Assembly (NCBI GenBank): GCA_019973155.2
Contig: BPQB01000014.1
Coordinates: 496,001-560,000, forward strand
Reading direction: 5' to 3'
DNA length: 64,000 nucleotides
Origin: Phanerochaete sordida
Taxonomy: Eukaryota; Basidiomycota; Agaricomycetes; Polyporales; Phanerochaetaceae
Numbering within the stretch: the first letter of the stretch is position 1; every line of letters starts with the position of its first letter. Shown here one piece after another: positions 22,920-33,877 of the stretch. The notes beneath the pieces were generated by a model that had not been told where the DNA came from, made no database searches, and worked only from the letters and a program-made list of their open reading frames with translations. Position numbers and translations under genes: made by a program.

Positions 22920-23718
22920 TTAGGGAGCGGTCGCCTCAGGGACAGTAGAGGTAGACAACCGGACATGTTCGTCGTGAAAAATCGTCCCTTTTGCAAAGAT
23001 GTCGTCGTCGTCAATGTTGCTGCATGCGTAGAAAATTAACGGAAGGGTGGAGCGCATGTCAAGCATACGAGCCAGACTCAGGACATCGATACAATCGGGA
23101 TATGTGAGGGCAACCGATGTGTTGTCGCCATCGGGTTGAAGATCGGGATCCCATTTGTCCGGCGCATCTGCGGGAAAAACCCATGATAGTCTATGCTTCG
23201 CTTCCTTGATGATTTCTTTCACCTCGTACTTGACGGCTATCTTCACGATGACGCGGAAGTCGTTGTATCCGATAGGTGGCTCTTGCCTATCGAACCATGG
23301 GCTGCACAAAGTATCGTCACAGTCCACAGACACAAAGTTGAGGTGTGTTTGCTTGCCTGTTTGCCCCGTTGTATATGATGTGGAGCAGGTCCTCGAAGTC
23401 GGTACCCATGTCGTCTACGCGCAGGACAGGGCAGCTATCCAGCCTCTCCTGCAGCTGCGCGAGGGCTGCGCTGTTCAAGAGCGTCTTGAAGACTTCGGAG
23501 TGAAGCATCAGAATGCTGGTGTGTAGCTTGAAGGACTTCTGGCGTGCGGAGATGATGACGTTACCCTCGTCGAACCAGAAGTCCGTCGAGTGCTCGGGGG
23601 TTTCGACTGCAGCGGGGAGCAGAGGTGCATCCTCGGGCTGCTCAGATTCGACTTTCCTCCTTATGCTGGGCGTTCCGATGTCGTCCGCAAGAGAACGGCT
23701 TCGAGTGCTTGCCGGCAT
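22920..23718 (-). CDS. BTB/POZ domain protein, internally deleted copy
   Basis: Cul3-type adaptor family by fold. Exons are complement(23357..23718) and complement(22920..23301), encoding 247 aa. The BTB core is FWFDEGNVIISARQKSFKLH..LMLHSEVFKTLL..CPVLRVDDMGTDFEDLLHIIYNGANR, then after the intron PWFDRQEPPIGYNDFRVIVKIAVKYEVKE. The intron begins with GC (AACAG|GCAAGC), a classical GC-AG site. Its counterparts in the three other BTB genes begin with GT. Compared with the intact paralogue (48876-50127), about 130 residues are missing between HVRLS and the extreme C-terminus, including the CxxC segment, so this is an in-frame-looking deletion. It may be expressed but is probably functionally altered. 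Confidence 0.75.
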
Positions 23719-23929
23719 GTCTGCGACGTCGTGGAGGACGGAGACGAAGAAACGAAACAGCGCGTCTGCCGCACGCCTCCGTCCTTACGCGGCGCTGCTG
23801 ACTACCGCGTCGTCGTTCGACGTCGCGGCGAGGGCGCTCAGCATCGTTGTCTCCGACCACCACCACCACCACCACCTTCTCCTCCTCCTCTTCTTCCCAG
23901 CTCGCGCCTCCGAATCTTACCTTGGCCTG
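23719..23929. promoter_or_regulatory. Former bidirectional promoter between divergent BTB genes
   Basis: Closely related to the 159-bp region 50128-50286 (shared phrase TCGACGTCGCGGCGAGGGCGCT). The right side has been altered by triplet-repeat growth. Confidence 0.55.
23857..23898 (+). repeat. (CCA)n/(TCC)n triplet microsatellite
   Basis: About seven CCA units run into TTC/TCC units. It sits exactly where the paralogous gene J (50287) has CCACCACCACCTCCC followed by its ATG. The start codon is not present after the repeat here. Confidence 0.8.
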
Positions 23930-24165
23930 TGAGGAAGCGGCCGAAGGTCGAAGACGAGCAGTCGCAAGTCGTGCTGCACCCTGAGGACGCGCCTTTGGAC
24001 ATCGCCGAGCGCAGCGTCCAGCTGTGGTTCGAGTGCAGAGAAGTCGTCTTATTCGCTGAGTGTCGGTCTCTAAACTACACACAAACGTGCTCAGCCGGCT
24101 CTCCGGCTGCCCGGTTCTGCGGGCGACAGCGGGTAGAGGAGAGCATCTCGGGATGCCGCCCCTCG
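23930..24165 (+). pseudogene. BTB gene relic (5' part of the 50287 paralogue)
   Basis: Aligns by eye to codons about 18-95 of the BTB gene at 50287: KRPKVEDEQSQVVLHPEDAPLDIAERSVQLWFE is still legible. The start codon is lost, the frame breaks after FECREVVLF, and the rest of the gene is absent. It keeps the divergent arrangement with the BTB gene at 22920-23718, so it marks a dead member of the direct-repeat unit. Confidence 0.75.
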
Positions 24166-25648
24166 CCATGAACTGATACCTCCACGACCTTCCAGCTCGG
24201 CGACGTGCGTCGCGGTTCCATGCGACTACATGGGGTAGCACGAGGGTCCGCTATCAGGCACGCACGATGCGCGAAAGATTGCATAGTGGAGTGAGGGCCT
24301 GAGGGACCCGAGCTCTACAAAAGTGAGTAGTGCCTCGCTGGACCTACATTCTCAACAACGTACCCGTAGTCTTTCAAGATCACAAATGCAGTCCTCGTGC
24401 CCCAGTGCAAACTCCACCTTCCGTCGTCCTTCGACGCTTTTCTCCAGAGAAGATGCCCCGATATCTGCCAGGAACTCATGCGAACTACTATGACCCCGCT
24501 TCTGTATGCAGTGTCCGGATCTCATAAGCCAGGATACCCTTATCATGGGTCGCCAAGCTTCTACTCTGTGGCGGGATCTTTTGTGCGCTGCGCACAGCCG
24601 ACAGCCAAAGCTCCAGCGGGCGACTCCAGAATGCTAGGCATATAACTTAGAGTGCGTGCGCGAGCCAAGCTGGAGAGCGTCCTATGGCGTTTGACTGGTG
24701 AGCACACATTTGACTTAGCTTCATATATCCACGCTGACCGCTCCATCAGGAGTCTCCATGTCGTCTAGACTATACAAATACAAATGCTGCTTGTATTATC
24801 GCTGCTTCCCGTATCCCTGGTTCCGTCATAGAGGTGGTATAGTCGTGAGGAAATGCCCTAGACGCGCCCAAACCGTCTGCACGGCCCATACTCTTGCTGA
24901 ACCCTCATATCCGACACTTGACCGGTAGGATGAATTGTATGGTCCAATTGCTGACTTTTTTTTTTCCTTGTCAGCGGCGGTGCGTACCTCGCCGAATGCT
25001 CTCAATGCTGGCCACTGACTGATTTATACGAACTGTAGACGTTTTCCCCCTCCGTCACCGCCTATCCATCACATCTCCAGTTCCTACCTCCCCTTCCAGC
25101 CTTCGAGCTGGTGCTCGGGGGCCGTCTCGTGTTTGTATACATATCTGGCGCTGACTCGTATCCTTGTGCTGCCTGAGACTCAGTAACGCCAACAAGCTGT
25201 TCTGTGCTAGGCTCCGCAACTGCGTAGGCCCTTGAGGATGAAGACGTCATGACCTTGTGGCTATTTTCGACAGCGACTCCAGGTCACCACAAGAGGGACT
25301 CGTTGACGCCTCGGGCCCTCTATTGACCGCGCTCGTACAGAGACGCATTTGGGGACTATTGAAGATGCGCAGACTGGTCCAGGTCGTCAGGCACGCCGCG
25401 ATACTTCCTAAACCGTGACAGGGAAGTATTAAAGCCACGCGTACCAGGCCACGCACATAACATGCAGCATTTCAAAGCACGCGCAAGATTTGCTCGGCGA
25501 CCTCGTGCCAGGCCATTCATCCCACAGCCACGCCACGAGCCCTAATACACAGCGGAATCGACGCCGCACAGGTCTTTCATCCCTTGCTCCCCATCGAATC
25601 ATTCAAGCCTCATCCAAGCCTCGCCGACGAAAATCGACCTTTCCTACC
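24166..25648. other. Gene-poor region, 1.5 kb
   Basis: No supported gene. The last 200 bp are the promoter and 5' UTR of the WD40 gene. A T10 run lies at about 24956. Short frames are not coding-like. Confidence 0.4.
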
Positions 25649-28386
25649 ATGGTCTTCTGGTACAATCAGCCACCAACACGCCCGCACGACATATACGCGC
25701 GTAGCTTTCAGCCACACGGCTTCGGCTACCCCTTACTGTTTCCGGAGCCCGATCCTGACGTAGGAGAGGTGCAGATTGGAGACGTAGGATTCACCCACGA
25801 GGGCGCATTTATCCGGCTGTTCAACTTCGACACCTCGGTCCCTGCAAACAGGGTCCAGACGAGGCGGGAGCTCCAAGACATAGAGCCCTTTCCTTTGGAC
25901 AACGACGTCGTCACAGTCAAACGCACTCCCAACAAGATTTTCCCCTGTACGCTCCGCACTCACGGAGTCGAGGAAAGCAACGTGCACCTGTCGGTAGACA
26001 TGTGAGTACCAAATTGTTGCAAGTGTGGCGTGTTCGGGATACTCACCTGAGTGTAGGACGAGCGGGTCCGGTATATCTGTAGCTTTGCAAGCCAGGTTTA
26101 TATGCAGAGAGGCGTACGGTGCAGCGCTGACCCTCCAGAGCGCCGCGCATGCAAAGGAAGTCATCCCAAATTCTCGTCTGCGCAGCTACATCCTCAAGAG
26201 CGTCGACCGATATTACGAGTACGCAACTCAAGAGCTCGGACACGTCATCAAGCGACGAGACATTATCTTCGTCACCGGGTGGACGAAGACAACGCCAAAC
26301 TGGGCGGCGACGGTGCTTAGCTTCCATGGGAGCTCGAGCTCAAGCGGATCCCTCGAAGCCCGTGCCGCCGGCGTTGCAGGCACCGGCATGAGCGGTTCGA
26401 AAGCAAGATCGACGACAACTTCGCCCTTTCCGCGATGGGGAACACAGTACACGCCCGACTCGGAGCCCATTTCTTCCGAGAATGCCGAGGGGGATCAGTG
26501 CCTGTTCATGAAGCGGCTGAAGGTCAGACGGCGGCTCTTCACGAAGATTGTCGCGGGTGCAGGATATCACCGTCTTCCCCATCTCGACGACGGTCATGGT
26601 GCTTCGGGTGAAGAGGGTGCTGCGGCAGAGGACATCAATGGAGAAGCTGTGGGACTCTGGATTGATTCTGGCGACGAGGTATGTCCGTACTACGTGTAGA
26701 GCGGGGCATCGATCTGTTCGCTGATGATAACATTCAGGGAACAGCTCCCGACCACCTCGACATCCTCCTTGCCTACATACTTCAGGTCAGTGCTTTGACA
26801 CTTCTGTGCAGTTGCTCGGCTATATATGAAAGAGTCTTCTAGTTCCCAGGTGTTCTTGTTGCAATCGCGAGCGACGAGGAGGTTGAAAGTCTGCTCGTAC
26901 GTTGTGCTCACTTGTTCGAGCTCATTCACCTTTGCTTACCTGTCGAAAGGCCGGTCAGCAAGTAATTGATTTCGCGAGCTGGCTCCGCCAATCACGGTTA
27001 CCGGTAGAGATATCCGATGACGGAGGTATGTATCAAGTCCAAAGCTTCAATGCCTGGCGCTGATCTTGGCTGATGCAGTCGGATCACTTGATGTACAAGA
27101 ACTGGTGTTCCACCAGCAGGAGCGTAGATTCGCGCATCCACTTATTACGCCCGCTGACCGTGACGAGTGGCCGCATATCACTCGGAAGGACGCAGGCACC
27201 TTGACAGACAGCCAAATTGGGCTGGGCCAGACGGAGCAGAAGGCGTGCCGTATGAAGTACAAGGCAGTGGTGTTCGGCGACCGCACCAGGATGCGAAGTA
27301 AGTGGTGTTTCATTTACCTTCCAGATGGGGCGCGGACAAAACCTTCGAAAGCAATGCTAATTCCGTCTCGCGGTCACAGTAGAATACAGCTCCTGTATCT
27401 CCTTATCCGCTGACGGAAAGCTGCTGGCAGCAGCGAACGGCAACACGATTACCGTGTGGAGGCTTCTGGACGCTCTGGTCGTCCAGCGGCTCACGCGAAA
27501 CGGGCACACGAAGGAAATTAATCAGGTCGCTTTCTCGCCCGACGGCCAGCACATTGTCTCAGGAGCCAAAGACAAGCTTGCGCTCGTCTGGAACGTCCAG
27601 ACCGGCAGCGTCGTGCGCCGCTTGGAGGCACACGAGGATGCTGTCAACTACGTCACATTCTCCCGCGATGGCACGCAGGTTGTGACCCGCTCCAAGAATT
27701 CGTTGAGGATGTGGGTCGCCTCGAGCGGCGATCTGCTCCATGCCGTCACGGATATCAAGTCAGAAGACAGCAGCGAGATTCTTTTGTCACCAGATAGCTC
27801 CCACATTGCTGCGCGCTTGGACGCCTCGCCCTCAAACACGGCTGTAGCGGTTTTGGACTGCCGTACGGGCGAGCGCATCGCGACGCTGCGCAAGCAAGGC
27901 ATCCTGTGCATGGCATTCTCTCCTGACGGTGACCGCATCGCGACGGGATCCGAAGACGGCAGCGCGTGCGTGTGGGACGCGGCGAGCGGCGAGGCGTTGC
28001 TTGAGCTGAAGGAGCACACTGGCTCCCTCCGCGAGGTGGCTTTCTCGCAGGATGGCAGCGAGGTGACAACAATGTCTTCCAACGGAACGCTCGTGATGTG
28101 CGACTCGCACACCGCCGCTGTCAAGCATCGCTTCACGTTTCGTCCCGTGAAGAGCGTCAACGCTGTGTCGTATTCGCCCACAAACAATTTCATAGCGTGC
28201 GGCGCCGGCGATGGCGGTGTCCACGTATGGGACCGCAAGACTGGCGCTTTCGTTGCATCGTTCCAGGGACTGACTAACTGGGTTGAGTATGTGATGTTCA
28301 CACCAGATGGATGGGATGTCTTGTCGTACGGGGACGACCGTGTTGTACGATTGTGGAGCATTCGTGACGCGCTACGGCTCTCGTAG
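25649..28386 (+). CDS. WD40-repeat protein with basidiomycete-type N-terminal domain
   Basis: Exons are 25649..26001, 26057..26678, 26738..26785, 26843..26896, 26950..27025, 27079..27297 and 27380..28386, encoding about 792 aa. Residues 1 to about 260 match a domain I know only as a conserved basidiomycete unknown (DIYARSFQPHGFGYPLLFPEPDP, GEVQIGDVGFTHEGAFIRLFN, DIIFVTGWTKT). Exons 3-5 give HLDILLAYILQ and DFASWLRQSRLP. The C-terminal half has about seven WD40 units (NQVAFSPDGQHIVSGAKDK, MAFSPDGDRIATGSEDGSACVWD, VSYSPTNNFIACGAGDGGVHVWD) expected to form a propeller for protein binding. The exon 5 acceptor could be 26949 or 26958 (both in frame). A degenerate copy of its WD40 part lies at 31370-32290, minus strand. 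Confidence 0.8.
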
Positions 28387-31369
28387 GGTACGAGAAACTG
28401 GGCTATATGTTTATATAACGGATGAAGTTCTTTCTCGAGAAATCTGGAAGTCCGGGGCTCCAGTGAAGAAAATAGTATCTCACTCTTTCTATGCTTTGAG
28501 CCCTGCAATGCACTCGTATCTGTCTACCGCGTGTCATGGCTTCAGCCGTGCGCTCGGCTTCGCCGTCGTCCGCAGCTGATAAGGTCTCATCAGCATTTCC
28601 GCGCCGCCGCGCACGGCGCAGATATACTCACCACCAAGAATGCTCACCTGAGTCTTGCGCAGCGTCTGGCGTCCTTACGCCGTGCGTTCCCGCCACGTTT
28701 TGCTGACAGCGGCCAGTTCGGTCTGCGCCTAGTAGGAATATCCCGTCTCATGGCTGCGCGGATGTGGAAAGGGTGTCCCAGTCAGCCAAGATAATAAACG
28801 TACCTCCGTAACGCGACCTAGCCTGTGGGTAGATGCGCTATCCCAGCTGCCTTCCTCCGAGTTTCGATTTGCGGGTGGCTAGCAGGCGCAGTCTCCGGCG
28901 AGGTGGGTACGCTGGAGTCGGCACATGTCGACTGATACGGCCCAGGACAGCAGGATATAAGTACACGAGCGAAGAGAATGGTAACAGCGACGACGCAGAG
29001 GGAAGAGGGAGCACTTTGTGGACGAACGTGAGGCCGAGGGCATTGAGTGTCGGGAGAACGACGTGACCTCTGCAACCAGCAGCCATCTGGCGAGTCACTA
29101 TACGAGGCCGCGGAAATGTGCGAGATAGAACGGCGCTGGACTAGTCAAAAAAAGGCTCGTTGGGTGGGACCGAGAGTATGTGGTGCTGATGAGCCGTGTA
29201 CGGGGACGTTGGCCACGTCGAACCTTGAGGGCTTCCAGTGCCGTGCAGAAAACACAAAAGCTGCCAAATATGACCTCAGTATTCCATTGCACCACGTTTC
29301 GGACGTACCCAAAGTGCTGTTTGCAGGCATACGAGCGATTCGCCCTCGACGTTCCTCAGGTGTTCGTCGAGCGAAGCTATGCTAGGCGGAAGCTGCAAGA
29401 AGGTAACATCAGCCTCTCGTGAACACGTCGGAGCAACGTCGCGACGCACCGCATTCCTTTGACTTCTCCATCAACGCTCCTTATTCCCCGCTCGCTAGGT
29501 GCAGTGTCGACACGTCGTCCCTCGTCGTGCAGGTAATGTTCGAAGCGGCGCACGGCCTGGCAGTCCCAGGGCTCCAGCTGTCAGGACGACGGAACGCGGA
29601 CGAGTCGGACCTTGTCAATTTCTGCCTTGCAGTGCGAAGAATCATGCGGCCGCGATATGCATAGGTGAGAGGGTAGGCGGTGCGAGGATGGGAAGGGGAC
29701 GGCAAGGAAAGCGTGAGCTGGACGCTGTGCGGGGCGCGCAAGGGTAGCTTACGCAATCATTGAGACATGCCGTATTTGGGATATGTCGAACCTTATCTGG
29801 CAACCTCGTCGACATAGGCCTACCGCTGCTCAAGGACCTTGGCCACGGAACAGCCACGCATCCGGCGAGCGAGTCGGTCGTCCAGAACTTTGTGCCAGGA
29901 TCTGAATATTGGACCTCCATGGAATATTAGGTGGAGGGCATTGGCCGGATGGAGACACCGATCGCGAGGTTCACCGCGAGTCGACGCGAGACCACCTGCA
30001 AGGAGATGTATGCGCTATGGCCAAGCTCAGAATCGTTGCGCATGTCGCAAGACGTGAATTGGAGGAGAGCCTCATCATAGGGTACGTGTGAGCTATGACC
30101 GGTCATATGCTCGCGGGACGGTCGCGCGGAAGGCTCGAGTCCCACCAGGGAGCACAACCCACGTCGGACTGCAGCCTGCGGCAGCAACGGATGCCGCGAG
30201 GAGCAAACACCGCCAGCAGTGGCAGCTGCCAGAAGATACTCATGCCGGGATGACTCGAGATGCAAAGACTGCGCTCATGCTCGGTGAGCAAAGCGAGCGG
30301 ACGGCATGCGGCAGCGGTCATAGTCACCTCAGAGCTTGTGGCAAGCGGAACGGTAGTTGATGAGGTCTCGCTAGTCGCCGCCGCGGCGGTTATAAGCGGA
30401 GAATTCACGACTTTGCGACTGCGGCGACTATTTACAGATGTCGGGGCTGTCTCTACATGAGAACGCGCAGTGTATGCACGCTATACCGGCGACGACGTGG
30501 ACGTGGATCAATCGTATTTTGCTCACGGTAGGGTACTTACACAAGGCGTAACGCGCGACAGCCAATTACGACAGCATGAGGAACGACAGCGAAGCGACGT
30601 CGGACACCAAGGCCAAGGCAGGGGGGCGCGAGGTATAATCACATGCAAGCAACTTCTCCAGCAGATGTCGGGGAAAGTTGCTGCACGTGCTATGACGTCA
30701 TGGGTCGATTCCACGTGCCAAACTTTTGTCCTGCACATTGCAGGACAACATGAAAGGCAGGCAAATGCGGAGGTGACCACCGCCCCCAGCCCCCAGCTCA
30801 AGACCTGCGCCGCCAGGGCCCTCGCCACGCCTGACGAGCCCTGTCCTGCCGTCTCGAGCTTGAGGCATGAGAACCCGGGGTACCGAAGCCATACCAAACC
30901 GCGAGCGTCGCATACGGAACTCACCTGGAGACGCGATTGGCACCGACTTCATTATTCCTGGGCTCGCGCACGCCTAGAGCAGTCCGCATCGCGAAGAGAG
31001 CGACTGAGTCTGGCTGGTCGCAGAGGGGAACTTTGGGGCTCGGAAAGCTTTGCGGGCGGGAAGTCATGTCGGGGACATGGGTGAAGAAGACGAACGTCCT
31101 CGCCGCGACGCGAGCAGGGAGGCGCCTGCTTACGTACGCTATTCATTACGTAACGAACACACACCGTGTCCTCCGCGGAATACCGGCTCGCCTGAAGACG
31201 CTTCTGCCCAAGTCGTGCTATAACACGACAATTCGTCGCCTTGTACGCCATAATCCTCGTGCTCGACGCGGATATCCTCGCTGAATATATCCGTCTACAA
31301 CACCTGCCGTCCTTCGTGGTACGGCCATCCGTCACCTGTCCGTTACGGCAGAAAATCTGCCTTCCCGCG
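28387..31369. other. Gene-poor region, 3 kb
   Basis: It separates the WD40 gene from its inverted relic. Numerous overlapping short frames (longest 30470-31084, plus) have irregular composition, no domain and no splice-supported extension. I found no transposon ends. Confidence 0.4.
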
Positions 31370-32290
31370 TGAGCATCCTCGCATACTACACTGAGCAGTG
31401 GCCTGCTCAACGGAATTATGTGACTGTACACTAAGATCTGCGAGGCACCCGTCCGAGGTGAACAGCACACGACGAGCCGAAGAAGTATCCCTCTGGAGCA
31501 CTGCGACAAAAGCACCGATCCTGTGATCCCACGCGCGGACACAGTCATCGCCCGCGCCGCACGCTATGAAGGTGTTTCTGGGAGAGTACGCCACAGAGAG
31601 GACCCCCTCATTGTCCCTGCCCCTGACGCTCTCGACACGGGACGTGAACCGCCGCTCGCCAGTGCGCGAGTCGCACATCACGATTCGTGACGTGCGACTC
31701 GCGCACTGGCGAGCGCCATCCCGTCGATCGACGCCATCGCGAACTCGCCGCCATCTGGCGAGAAAGCCAGCTCCCAGACATGATCCGTGTGCTCCTTTAG
31801 CTCGAGCAGCGCTTTGCCACTCGCCGCGTCCCACACGCACGCGCTGCCGCCCTCAAACCCTGTCGCGATGCGGGCGCTCTCGAGCGCGAACGCGACGCAA
31901 TGGACGCTTTGCTTGGGCGGCGCCGCGATGCGCTCGGCCCATCTCCCGTATGACGGTCGAAGACCATCACGGTCACGTCGGAGACCGCCAGGGGCTCGTC
32001 TTCGTTCGAGCCATATGATCCTGCAGCGGGGCGGGTACCATCTGGAGAGAAAAAGATGTCGACGTCGTAAATTGTCTTGAGGTCCGTAATGGTATGGGGC
32101 AGATCGCCGCTCGAGGTATCCCACATCCTCAGGGAGTCTTGGAGCGGGTCGTAATCTGCATGCCATTCGGGGAGAATGCGGCGTGGTAGACAGCCTCCTT
32201 GTTCCCCGCCAAGCGGTGCACGATGTTGCCGACCTTGATGTTCCAGACTGAAACGTCAAGACAGGCGACATGGTGCATCGCTTCTTGTCA
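31370..32290 (-). pseudogene. WD40 pseudogene (inverted relic of the 25649-28386 gene)
   Basis: Read on the minus strand, successive pieces match the functional gene in order: VWNIKVGNIVHRLAG, MWDTSSGDLPHTITDLKT, then IATGFEGGSACVWDAASGKALLELKEHTD, VMCDSRTGERRFTS and FIACGAGDDCVRAWDHRIGAFVA. They lie in different frames, separated by frameshifts and stops. For example, SKNSLRMW of the parent reads SKTP-stop here. The N-terminal domain is missing. A foldback (31653-31715) sits inside the coding relic. Confidence 0.82.
31653..31715. repeat. Near-perfect inverted repeat (foldback) inside the WD40 pseudogene
   Basis: 24-nt arms 31653-31676 and 31692-31715 are exact reverse complements. The 15-nt spacer adds five more paired bases (TCACG/CGTGA) around a 3-nt loop after one mismatch. 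The parent gene has no such hairpin, so it arose in this copy, most simply by template switching during repair. Confidence 0.9.
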
Positions 32291-32489
32291 GTGCGTATGC
32301 AGACAGCGAAGGGCAAAGACACACTATTAGGATGCGCTGCTCGGTGTACGCAGCTCACAACAGAGTCCGCAATTCACCGTGCAGGCCATTAAGTTAAGCA
32401 GGTCGCCCGCGCCTTCGGATGGGCACAAGCTTGGGTCGGAGTGAAGTCGAACCAAAGCGCGCGTCGGCTCGGCGTTCCCACGTGGACCT
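32291..32489. other. Junction between WD40 relic and aminotransferase relic
   Basis: About 200 bp of unassigned sequence. This is the approximate left border of the inverted duplicate. Confidence 0.4.
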
Positions 32490-33352
32490 ACAGGTTATCA
32501 TCGGCGTTATCAACGCGGCGACGGGAGAACGTACCGGGAAGGTTTACAAAGCGTTGTGCTTCGGCTTGTCCGCATTCCAGTTCTCTACGACGGAGCGGAG
32601 CGATTCGGAGGAGAGGCCCTGCGGAACGGTCTTCACCTCTGCGGAGCGCGTTAGTCGCTAGAGACCACGGCGACGGTGGAAGCGGCATGACGCACCAAGC
32701 AGATTGAGCTACGAAGCCGTAGACATCGAGAAAACGCCTCTGTGCGCTGTCAACGTTTTTCCAGAGCATATCTCAGCGGGATACCAACGCGTATACGGGA
32801 GACCTCACGAGCAGCGAGTCTCCCGGGTTCATATTCGTATTGAGAGCCTTTCCGCAGCATCAGCCTCCGAGCAGTCCACAGGGTAACGCTAGGCACACCT
32901 TGCAAGTGACATCCTGTGACCTAGATGCGATGCTGACCCTCCAGCCCTCGCCTTTGCTGCGCCTGTGCTTGCGCTTCTGGAGGCGGTGCACCCACTCAAT
33001 GAGCGCGGGAGTATCCTATCCGCAATCGGGCCGTACTGCGGGCCCTCCGCGAGCGCGGGGCCATCGAGCTCAGTCGCGATCTTGACATCTGGGTCCGTGG
33101 GCGAGCACGCCTTGAGGCCTTGAGGATGATGACGGTGAACGGGAAGGTCGTGACGTTGGGATTACAGGCCGTGAACGGCGGAGACGGGGCTATGGCTGGC
33201 GTCGCGCAAGCTTATCTGATCGACAAACTGGGCGATGGCTTGCATTCCTTGGCAGCATTTGAGCGGAACGGGGCGTAGAACTCTGCTGAAAGCGGCTGAA
33301 CTCTGCGTGAGCTCTGGAGCCATCGCGAGCGGGGAAAACTCACTGAAACCAT
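32490..33352 (-). pseudogene. Aminotransferase pseudogene (copy of 14353-15256)
   Basis: The minus strand follows the first six exons of the aminotransferase gene: the start ATGGTTTCA at 33352, the LYPLE..ISLLAG region, AGCATCG..CAGGATGTC, then ATGAACCCGGGAGACTCGCTG and AGGTGAAGACC..GAGAACTGG. It contains internal deletions, lost splice sites (little or no intron is left between the TACGC and ATCCCG exons) and a stop (TTGTAA where the parent has CTGTAC). Exons 7-10, including the PLP-Lys region, are absent. It keeps the divergent position relative to the F-box gene, as in copy 1. Confidence 0.85.
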
Positions 33353-33877
33353 GTTGGGGAATTACTACTCTATAACATCATTTCAGCCTCAATTCCGTGG
33401 GCTTCAGCCTCAGGTTTGGGATGTAAACTTACCCTTGCACTGGCCGGAGTGACGAGGGGCAGGTCTGGGTCAGACTCGGCCATGCGCAGCCAGACGCTCC
33501 GACCGACAGCTCGGCGTCGGCAACAGCCGGATGACGATGAGGCAGGCGCTTGGGCGGTCTCCCTCCTCCGCCTCGGCCGCCATGTCCTCCCGCTCCCTCC
33601 GCCAGCAAGTCCCGGGCACGTCCCCGCCTCCCGCTCCACGACGCGACACAAATGTGTCGCGAATACACCACAACACGTTGAATCCCCGCCAATACCAAGC
33701 TGCGATATGTAAGCCTGCTAGCGGTCTGCCAGCGGATGTAGACCCTCGCCGCATCTTCGTGCACAACGTTCGCACCCCGTACACTACCTTCTCGCCCAAG
33801 TCTTAGGTCTAAGCTTTTTCAAGTAAGTATCCGCTCGTGTCTTGAGTCTGTTAGATTGCTTGACCAGCTTTACAGGT
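33353..33877. promoter_or_regulatory. Divergent region of the inverted duplicate
   Basis: Counterpart of 13495-14352, shortened. It now drives only the F-box gene, because its other partner is dead. The GC-rich block at about 33480-33640 matches 14060-14280 with indels. Confidence 0.5.

Noticed and set aside
23857..23898. Possible His-repeat protein coded by the CAC/CCA run
   Set aside because: The run lies in a promoter region, is a simple microsatellite, and has no start codon or conserved frame.
30470..31084. 204-codon open frame on the plus strand
   Set aside because: No ATG context, domain, codon bias or paralogue. The composition looks random, and a similar-length frame overlaps on the other strand.
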